A DNA stretch of 64,000 bases from Lomentospora prolificans (lineage: Eukaryota; Ascomycota; Sordariomycetes; Microascales; Microascaceae), in the NCBI GenBank assembly GCA_029532625.1, contig JARFXM010000003.1, forward strand, positions 4,216,001-4,280,000, given 5' to 3'. The position numbers and the translations under genes were made by a program. Below are positions 56,429-64,000 of the stretch, piece after piece; the stretch's first letter is position 1; each line of letters opens with the position of its first letter. Below the pieces are notes generated by a model. The model saw only the letters and a program-made list of their open reading frames with translations. It was not told the DNA's origin and did not search any database.

Positions 56429-59293
56429 TGTGGAATTTGGTTATGTTGCCTTACTCACCCCCCTTTTTCGTTTCCGCCAGACTACCCTGGACTGTTATTT
56501 CCTTGCGTTGGCTGGCCTTATTTCTTGCTTTGGCTGGCCTTATTTCTTGCTCTCTGATGTGGTATTATTATCCCGGACACTCTCGCTTGTACAAGTATGG
56601 ATGGCGCATGCAGTCGTGCCGGCCAGGATCAAAGAATGCAGGGAATTGTCCCTTGCTCCAACCTATCCAGCTGCCTGGCTGGCTGTGCGCTGCGCCGTCT
56701 TTTTCCCTCCGAGTCAGGGCGTGCCGTTCTGCCAGCGCCTGCCAGCGTGTCTGGAATTGGGATGGTTGCCAGCGGTGCGTCCTGTCGCTGGCTGGGTTAG
56801 GCGGGGAGCTAGGGTTTCGACGGTGTCACAAGGAAGTGGGAAAGAGAGAATTGGCGCAAACAAAAACTCTTGAGAAAGGAGGATTATGAAGGAAGCAGGG
56901 AGTCCGAGCCTAGGAATGCGAAATTAAGAAAAAGGATTTCGAGATTGAGGAGCCGAATCGAATTGGTCTCAGTCAGCAAGTTTCTAGAGTCTCCCGACTA
57001 TGACAGTCCGGCTGGCTGGCTTTTGTCTTGCTCGGAATGGCCTGGCCTGGCCCAGTCTTCCCCGAGGCCCTCAAGTTTAGCCCAAGCCACACACTAGTTT
57101 AGTGTGCCGGCAGGGTTCGCCGTTGCCGGTGGGAATTTCGCACATGTGCAACCTCAATCAATTGTCTTGCCCGGAGTCTGTGAAGTTGAAGTTAAACCCG
57201 TTTCAGGCTGACGAGCGCAACAGGCCCCATGGATATCAATGGATCCTGTGGGCCCTCGACGGTCTCTAGCGAAGTGTTCACGGCTTTTTTCCCAGAACCC
57301 TTTTCCAAGCGGATCGGAGTCCCGTGCCTTGGTAGTAGGCAAGGCACGTCGAAGGGCGCTTGTTTCGTTTTGATAAAACCAATCGAGCTTTCCTTCGCCA
57401 GGCTAATACTCGTAGAATTCACGTGTTGATCAGCCAAGCTGTGGCCAACCACTCAGACCCGACAGCCTCAATATTATCACTCATGCTTTTCCGTCGTAAG
57501 GGATAATAGCAGATGCTTTTTGTTTTGCTGACTCACGTCGTTTGCATGACAGCGTCTTCGTGATGTATTCAGCATCGTTCCATCCGTTGCCTCGATCCGA
57601 CTCGCTGGAACGACAAAAGGCTACGCAGTGATTAAAGCTCGAGGATATATATGGGTGATAACGATTCTGTATTACCCTGAATTCTTGGAATATATAATTC
57701 CGTCCACCGACTCAGGCTGCTTCGCCATCCTTGAGTGCCTAGAGCTGGCTGTGCTGTCCAATCTCTCCCACCCGCCTGGAGATGCATGCGCTGTGTTGTC
57801 TCGGCCTTGTGCCTGGCGATTTGACCCCAAGAGTAGAGCATGTCTCGCTATCCCTGTCTATGCATCTCTCGAGATAAGCCACTAAGGACTAGACTGACCC
57901 ATTCAGCCATGCATTAGGTGCAGATTTAGGACCGTATCATGTAAATCCGTGCGTGGGCGTGTATCGAGAAGAGTGCATGGCACTGATATCAATACTCGCA
58001 CCAAGATGCATTTCCATCTCCCCGTCCCCCACTCCCGCTATGAAAGGATCCGTAACGGAAATGGAATGTTGTGTTTGGAGCGGCGCATAAGCTAACAGGG
58101 AGTGCGTATGCATTCCTCTTCCTTACTGCAGACAGAAGTCGGTGACTTGTTCAAAGTGACATTTAATATGCAAATAATGACGAGCCAAAAACTTAGGCAT
58201 TCACGCCTGCGTTCCTGCGTCGGCAGCTCATTGGAAGTGGTCTAGTACAAGCCTATCTAAGGCATAGGATATCCCCCAAAAGTTCCGAGAGGTAGACACA
58301 CGAATGGCTTGGCGCACGTGCGAAGTGGTGCTCTACGCGCTCGTCCGGTCCGCCTACGCGTCAAGGGCTAGTGGATTGTTGCGTCTTTCTTTCTTCAATT
58401 CGTATGCCATCTCATCTGAAAAGAAAAAAGGAGGTGACTGAGAGCCGTCGGATAAATCGTAGCAGTCGTCCGTATCGGCCTCGCAGAGTTCCTCCTCGTC
58501 TCCACTTGCATTGGTGGGAGACGTGTGTTGGCCGGAGCAGTGGGCTGAGGCTGCTGGTTCATGTTCGGATCAGTGACCTGGGGAAGTTCTCGCGAGATGG
58601 AGGACTGAGGAATTGGACCAGCAAGGGACGCATCTAGCTGGTGCTGGCCGCGGCCGCCCGTGGTGGGAGCGGGAGCTGCCCGCTGGTATGCTACAGACGA
58701 AGGACACTACCACAGATGCAAGCGCGTAGTTGGACGTATATGTATTATATTATATCCATGTATATTGAGAGCATCGCTCTCGACTCGTGTCGCCGCAGAC
58801 GAGATTCTGGCAAATTCCAGGACGCCATGACTCGCCGAGATATATAGCTATTCAGTGAAGCGATTGGCTGATCGATCCTGTGGATAAGCGTACTTTACAT
58901 ACGAAGTATCACATACCCGCGAGTGTCGGCTTCCATAATGGATTGCAAGGCTTGAGAAACACTGGAGCTAAGCATGTTGTTCTGTGGCTGTCACTTGATT
59001 GGGCACTAACACCATGACGACGAGCAAAGGGTCGGCCCAGTTCGGAGGCTAGTGTCGGCGGATGCGAGCGTCACATGACTGAATTGGCACCGTGGGCCTC
59101 CTGTGGCTCAACCTGACTTGGCGTCTCTCAGGGTCTTGGCGGACGACGACCTCGCATCAGATCGAGTCCAACCTAATAAACCCCCTCCCCAACATCGACC
59201 GAAGCTACCTTCAATAAACTACGACAGCTCAAGACGATCAAGAATTTCCCGTCGGCGCGCACTAACACAGAACTGTTATTCAAGACCAACCCT
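56429..59293. other. Divergent intergenic region between TCO89-like and SPF30 genes
   Basis: 2.9 kb between divergent starts. A tandem duplication of about 22 bases (TTGGCTGGCCTTATTTCTTG and the next bases) lies at 56507-56552. Sequence at 56690-57080 is rich in GGC/TGG words. Many short open frames (up to about 155 codons at 56406-56873) overlap one another without domains. No gene is called. Confidence 0.45.
56507..56552 (+). repeat. Tandem duplication of a 22-base unit
   Basis: Two adjacent, essentially identical copies of a unit beginning TTGGCTGGCCTTATTTCTTG lie about 90 bases upstream of the TCO89-like start codon, within its probable leader or promoter. Confidence 0.7.
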
Positions 59294-60431
59294 ATGATGG
59301 CGAGCCAAATTGCTAGCCTGGAGGAGGATAAGAAGGCGTATCGAGAACAGGTAAGACGCACCAGAGTCGCACTCGTATCCACCCCTCCACAGCTGCTGAC
59401 CTACCTTCTCAACAGCTCGATATCGTCGAATCGCAACTCCGAGATGATTCCGGAAATGCCGAACTTCAAGCCCTCCAGTCCGAGTTGAACGACATGATAA
59501 AACTCATCGACGAGTCCCTGTCCGAGTTAAAACCCACACAGGCGCCCAAGCCCGCTCCCAAGCAGCCCTCGCCTCCCCCTACGCAAGACCGATGGCAGCG
59601 CGATAAGTCATCCGGGTTCAAGAAAGTACCAGGGCCGTCCTCCTCTGGCCCATCCTATCCGTCTGCCGTCGGCACACCCACCGATGAAGAACCTCCCGTC
59701 GCATACCAGGTCAACGACGAAGTCCTCGCGAAATGGCTGTCGGGCGACAAGAAGTTTTGGCCCGCACGAATTACCTCCATAACGGGCTCATCATCAGCCC
59801 CCATCTACCTAGTCAAGTTCAAGAATTACAAGGGCACTGAGACCCTGAGGGCCAAGGATATTCGACCCATCTCCAACAAGCGCAAGGCTGACGGTCCTCC
59901 AGCTACTACCACTAACACCTCCACCGCTACGTCTGGCGGTGCTTCAACCCCCGGCTCTGCCCCTGTTAACTCCTCTAGCGCCTCCAATTCCGGCGCTTTT
60001 ACATTCACCTCAGCACCCCCTCCTCCCCCTCCCGGTTCCGATGCCGGCATAGTCCTATCGGCTGCTGCGAGCCGGTACCCCCAACAGCCCAAAGGAAATG
60101 AAGCTGAGACGAACCCTCAAGCCGCCCAAGGGAAACCTAGGGCAAAGAAGATCAAGGCTAACAAGGAGCTCGAAGCCGGGAAGAATAAGTGGCAAGAGTT
60201 TAGCGCCAAGTCCAAGGCGTCCAAATCCTACAAGAAGGACAGTATGTTCCGAACACCACAGGGTATTCACGGAAGAGGTTAGTATCTGGGTTCCACCACT
60301 TCGGACTGTTTTAGGGCTTTCGCTAACTGCAATACTCTCCTTTAGTTGGATTTACTGGTTCTGGTCAAGCCATGCGCAAAGATCCTAGCCGCAGCCGCCA
60401 TGTTTACCAGACAAACGAAGAGCTCGATTGA
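59294..60431 (+). CDS. SPF30: Tudor-domain splicing factor SPF30 (SMNDC1-like)
   Basis: Exons 59294-59350, 59416-60277 and 60346-60431 join to 334 residues. SPF30 is a Tudor protein of the spliceosome that binds dimethylarginine tails of Sm proteins and aids tri-snRNP addition. An N-terminal coiled segment (ASLEEDKKAYREQLDIVE, ELNDMIKLIDESL) precedes the Tudor domain at about 117-172 (VNDEVLAKWLSGDKKFWPA, YLVKFKNYKGTETLRAKDI). The C-terminal family block follows as KNKWQEFSAKSK, DSMFRTPQGIHGRVGFTGSG and RHVYQTNEELD. A Ser/Thr/Pro-rich insert makes it longer than the human protein. A second ATG three bases downstream is an equally possible start. Confidence 0.88.
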
Positions 60432-60951
60432 ACAAATCCTTAACCAAGTTCTTAGGAATCGCTGTCTTCCTTTCCCGTTCCCTTGCTAAGCAAGGATTCT
60501 CGCCAGTGTCGGTCGATCGTTCACCCTGTTGCGCGTCGTTTTGAACACCGAGCTGCAGAGGTGTTGTTGGAGGAGTCTGCATGCCTTATCGAGGCAGCCA
60601 TCATATTTAGGGAGCTTCATTCTTCTTCGGTAACCCTTGCCTGAAATGTTGTTTATGCGGAGGCTAACCTATTCGGCGTTGGGAGTCTGGTACGAACCTG
60701 AACAAGGATATGTGATGAATATCAGCTTCTTCATCCTGCCCATTCTTTACGGTCAATGAGGATGCATGGCAAGGTTTTTGGAGACCATCAAGGACTATTT
60801 GAAGATGACCTTGATACCAAGCCCTCTATTTGAGTCTATGTAGCAAACAAAATGAAATGATAAGACATCTTTTTCTAATACAACAAACATATATTACAAT
60901 CCTTCCTAGCTGAATCCCCCCACTCTACATTTCCTTCCCCCCCCCCCTTTT
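60432..60951. other. Convergent 3' flanks of SPF30 and IND1
   Basis: About 0.5 kb between converging genes, expected to hold both 3' UTRs. A C9 tract and T5 run lie at about 60940-60954, next to the IND1 stop. No gene is seen. Confidence 0.5.
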
Positions 60952-62199
60952 TCAGATCAGCTCGATCTTGTCCGCAATTTTCTTTGCAAAGTCCATGTAT
61001 ATCCCGGCTATCCGGCCTTCGGGCTCCGTCACGACAACGGGCTTTCCATCCTCTATTGAGTCACCAATGCCCGGGTCGAGCGGAACATCCCCAAGGAACT
61101 CGATATCCTGTTCTTTGCAAATGTTGAGGCCGCGGTCAGCTGCGCCAAAGACGTGGTGGGAGGCAGAGCAGCTCGGACACGTGTACAAGGACATGTTTTG
61201 GATGAGGCCGAGGAGAGGCACGTGGAGGGTGCGAAACATGTTTATGCCCTTGATGGCATCTTTTACAGCCAGGGTATGCGGCGTCGTAATGATTACGGAA
61301 CCTACGCAACGTTAGCATCGCAGACAACTCGGAAAGAGACGTTTGGGGGACCCGCACCGTCGAGGATGACCTGCTGGGAGATGGTGAGCTGGGTGTCGCC
61401 TGTGCCGGGCGGCAGGTCGAGGACGAGAACGTCGATGCCCCCCCAGTCGACCTCGTGGAGGAGCTGCTGGATGGCTTTCATGACCATGGGGCCGCGCCAG
61501 ACGACGGGGGCGTCTTCGCCGACTAGGTAGCCCATGGACATTGTCTTGACGCCGTAGTTGGTTAGGGGGATGAGTTGGTTGTCTCGAGTTCATGGTTAGC
61601 CTCTCTGGGTATGTTGGAATGTAGAGGCGATCGCGCACTTACTGGGTGATAGCCTTGGTTCACCGTTGAGATTGAAGAGGGTGGGTATGGAAGGGCCGAA
61701 GATGTCCGTGTCCAGGATCCCGGCCCTGAGTCCCATTCTTGCAAAGGCGAGCGAGAGGTTCGCTGGGCTGCGCGTTAGCAACACTTTAACACCTCGACAG
61801 TACGCGACTGCCTCGCTAAAACATAAGAATAGAGGAAGAAAATCTCACCTGCCGTAGTACTCTTCCCGACACCTCCCTTGGCGGACGACACAGCAACCAC
61901 CTTGCCGACCCCGGCTATCCTCCTCTTCTTAGGCGCTCGAGGCCAGCTCGGCGGTGTCCCAGATCGCGGGAGTCCCTAACACCTATCAGACTCTAGTCTC
62001 GAAGAGAGAAAAAAAGAAAGGAAAAAGAAAGATGGTCGAAGGGCGTAAAGGGTACGGGGCAGACGTTTCATGCGGAAATTGTTGGAAGTTGCGTCAACAT
62101 TTCCTCGTCGGATGATCTGGCACTTACAAGCGGATTCTCATGACCTCGTCCCCATAACGTCCTCGAATTGAGCAAGGTCCGGATGGGTGATGGCCTCAT
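60952..62199 (-). CDS. IND1: Mitochondrial Fe-S P-loop NTPase IND1 (NUBPL), complex I assembly factor
   Basis: Minus-strand exons 62128-62199, 61849-61975, 61643-61762, 61358-61582 and 60952-61301 join to 297 residues. The first exon codes a basic presequence starting MRPSPIRTLLNSRTLW, fitting mitochondrial import, and is in phase with GLPRSGTPPSW. The Mrp/NBP35 core shows the deviant Walker A SSAKGGVGKST (54-64), ILDTDIFGPSIPTLF, MSMGYLVGEDAPVVWRGP, VLDLPPGTGDTQLT and the cluster-binding CPSC (223-226). IND1 inserts 4Fe-4S clusters into complex I. The MWFE complex I subunit gene lies 17 kb to the left. The intron before 61358 starts GTGCGG, a less usual donor, but frame and conservation support it. 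Confidence 0.93.
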
Positions 62200-62739
62200 G
62201 GGGACGCTTCGTGTCTAAACTTGTGACACTTTCTAGACGAGTGTAAATTGCTTCGCAGCCAAGTTTAAATAAAAGGCTCAGGCATCGATAGACGTGGTGA
62301 AGAAATATACCTAGCCAGAATCTCGCAACTACTGTCCAAGGAAAAGCTTCACTTTGAAGCTGAATGTACGAGTACTTGTCAAAACTAATGGTTCCATTCA
62401 AGTTGCACTGTATTTTAGTATTACGTAATCACAGGTTTTCAAGAAGATACACCCGAGGGCACGTTGATGTATGGTCACGATATCCAAAGCGTTTCAGCGT
62501 CGTTGAGAAAGGCACTTTTCTATTTTAAAAAGGCCAGAATTAGGTACAACTAATCTACATTGACAAGAAACAATTCCATCTTCCACGGCCCCTCCAAAAG
62601 GCGGTGCTTGTGGCATCCGCTTCCGCTACTGGCAGGGGCCTCCTCCGGCTCAGTCCACTCTTGCTTCCGAAGCTGCTACAACTTTGATATCCTACCCGCC
62701 AAACTCCTCATGCCATTTCCATTTCGCCTGCCGCATCGC
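62200..62739. other. Region between the NUP96 3' end and the IND1 start
   Basis: 0.5 kb between two minus-strand genes. It should contain the 3' UTR of the nucleoporin gene and the promoter of IND1. The 62138-62401 open frame on minus overlaps the IND1 first exon in another frame and is not called. Confidence 0.5.
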
Positions 62740-64000
62740 CTAACGTGCCATTACTCCCTTGTAATAGGCCAGGCTTAGGCTCACGGATTGAGATAGGTGG
62801 CTGTCTTCCGTGAGGGGTAAGTTGAGAACCTTGGGGAGAAGAGACTCCTGTAAACAACATGTCGTTAGTGATGGGCTAGATGAGAATCCCTGCTATGGGC
62901 CTATGCGCTGAATAGCTTACCTGCTCCTTATCTGAAGAATCGGCAATAGCTCGCGCGACAACGCTGCTCATCTCCGCCAACGCGGCATCGTGATAGGTGC
63001 TTGTGGATCGATTTTTATTCTGGAGTCCGGGCAAGCTCGAAATCAACTTCTGAAGAAGCTGAGTCGGCACCTTCGCGCGCTGCGCCCGACAACGCATCAG
63101 GCCAAGGAAATCCTGATAGACCTCTCCGCCCTGGGTCCAATCCGACACTTGGTCCTCCTTGCCTTCGAACTTCGAGAGGATGTCCGACAGGCCTTGGTAG
63201 TCGCGCTCAACAATAGCTTGTGGCGCAACTTGCTCCACTAAACGTCGGTGGGCCTCTTCAAAGAGTCCTGCTCGGACGAGGCACTGGACCTCCGCAACCG
63301 CGTCACCCTCGACGCTGCGCATGTAGAGTGCTTGCGCTTCCCAGATCCAGGCCGGCGGAATTTTAAAATTCTGTGTGAGGGTTGTCACATTATCCCCTGT
63401 TTCGGGACCCAAAAGACTCGCGTGCCTACATAAATGGTCACGGATCGACTTCTCTCTCGCCTTGGGATCTTCAACGTAGAGAAGTACGTAGGTGGCCTCA
63501 AGCCAGCTTCCCTCATTGACGAGCTGAGAAGCGAACAGGAACGTCATGGCATCACTCCTTTCGCTAGAATTTCCTCCGTAGCTGACCTTCTTGGTTGACG
63601 ATAAAGCTTGGCCGAGCTGCCAGGGTAGGCGGAAATCCAGAGGAGATAGCTGTGAGTTTTCTGGGACGAGAAACATATCTAGAGTCTCCGACTCATCAGA
63701 GTAAAGCCGGAGAAGACCCCAGAGTAGGTCTTGTCGATCCTTTGGGCTAGGATCTTTCCAAAGGGGTTCGATCGCTTGTTCAACAAACCATGGGAGAGGT
63801 GGGATCTCTCGTTGTTGCTCAACATCCTCCTTAAACAGCTTGACGGCGACTGACACGTCGTCCTGTGGTGCGATGGCGTACCACAGTCGAAGGCCAAACG
63901 CCTGCTTCCAGTCGAGTTGAAACTCCTCCGAGATGACAAACGAGTCAAGGCGATCTTCGATTGCGACTCCCTTCTTTCCTTCGCATACACCAACGTTACC
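62740..64000 (-). CDS. NUP96: Nucleoporin Nup96 region (Nup98-96/Nup145C), partial at the window edge
   Basis: The 5' part lies outside the window. Exons seen are 62921 to beyond 64000 and 62740-62847, giving the last 395 residues. Nup96 (Nup145C in yeast) is a scaffold member of the Y-shaped Nup84/Nup107 subcomplex and is usually made as a Nup98-96 precursor that cleaves itself. The family segment EEFQLDWKQAFGLRLWYAIA is followed by IPPLPWFVEQ, LLWGLLRLYSD and alpha-helical repeats (WLEATYVLLYVEDPKARE, AGLFEEAHRRLVEQVAPQAI). The end reads LPLTEDSHLSQSVSLSLAYY. The last intron (62848-62920) is supported by GTAAGC, a CTAAC branch site and TTTACAG. Without it the frame would end at 62876. The autocleavage site would be upstream of the window. 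Confidence 0.9.

Noticed and set aside
62876..62920. Nup96 ending VSYSAHRPIAGILI at 62876
   Set aside because: This is read-through into the last intron; splicing gives the family ending LPLTEDSHLSQS and on to LAYY.

Overview
The window comes from the nuclear genome of a filamentous ascomycete (Pezizomycotina). The genes are split by short introns of about 50 to 150 bases, usually with GTRAGT-type donors, a CTAAC-like branch site and YAG acceptors. The protein families are fungal: a group II G-alpha with an MCFGS start, a TCO89-type TORC1 subunit, fungal Ind1 and a DUF7918 protein. Intergenic regions are rich in pyrimidine tracts. No species is assigned. I see no phage, CRISPR, recognisable transposon, rRNA or tRNA gene.

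Layout from left to right. 1-6146 holds no supportable gene. 6147-7992 (+) is a G-protein alpha subunit. 9637-10517 (-) is a beta-carbonic anhydrase. 12739-14242 (+) is an OMS1-like mitochondrial methyltransferase broken by a one-base shift in a C9 run. 15451-16887 (-) is a GDS1-like winged-helix protein, followed by 3.4 kb of low-complexity, gene-free DNA. 20348-27152 (-) is NOT1, the CCR4-NOT scaffold. 28626-31910 (+) is an F-BAR/SH3 (Cdc15/Imp2-like) protein, 32624-34016 (+) is seipin, and 35250-37168 (+) is a DUF7918 protein. 38890-39921 (+) is NTF2. 40853-42046 (-) is ribosomal protein eL8, divergent from 42456-43628 (+), the tRNA thiolase NCS6. 43871-44366 (-) is the complex I MWFE subunit. 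46302-49708 (+) is the MYST acetyltransferase SAS3, with a frameshift at a G7 run. 51224-53132 (+) is an epsin. 54296-56428 (-) is TCO89-like. 59294-60431 (+) is the splicing factor SPF30. 60952-62199 (-) is Ind1, the complex I Fe-S assembly factor. 62740-64000 (-) is the C-terminal part of Nup96, cut by the window edge.

These are mostly core housekeeping genes: signalling, mRNA decay, lipid droplets, nuclear transport, translation, chromatin, endocytosis, splicing and respiration. They are not arranged as one cluster or pathway. The only thematic pair is the complex I subunit and the complex I assembly factor, about 17 kb apart.

The most interesting points concern gene structure. The MWFE gene appears to contain a 4-nucleotide micro-exon flanked by two textbook introns. 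TCO89 has an acidic 61-codon open frame directly behind its TAG. Two genes have single-base shifts in homopolymers. Introns immediately follow the start codon in eL8 and probably in seipin. The G-alpha gene has a GC-AG intron. Splice models were built by eye from consensus signals, reading frame and family conservation; no alignment or RNA data were available.
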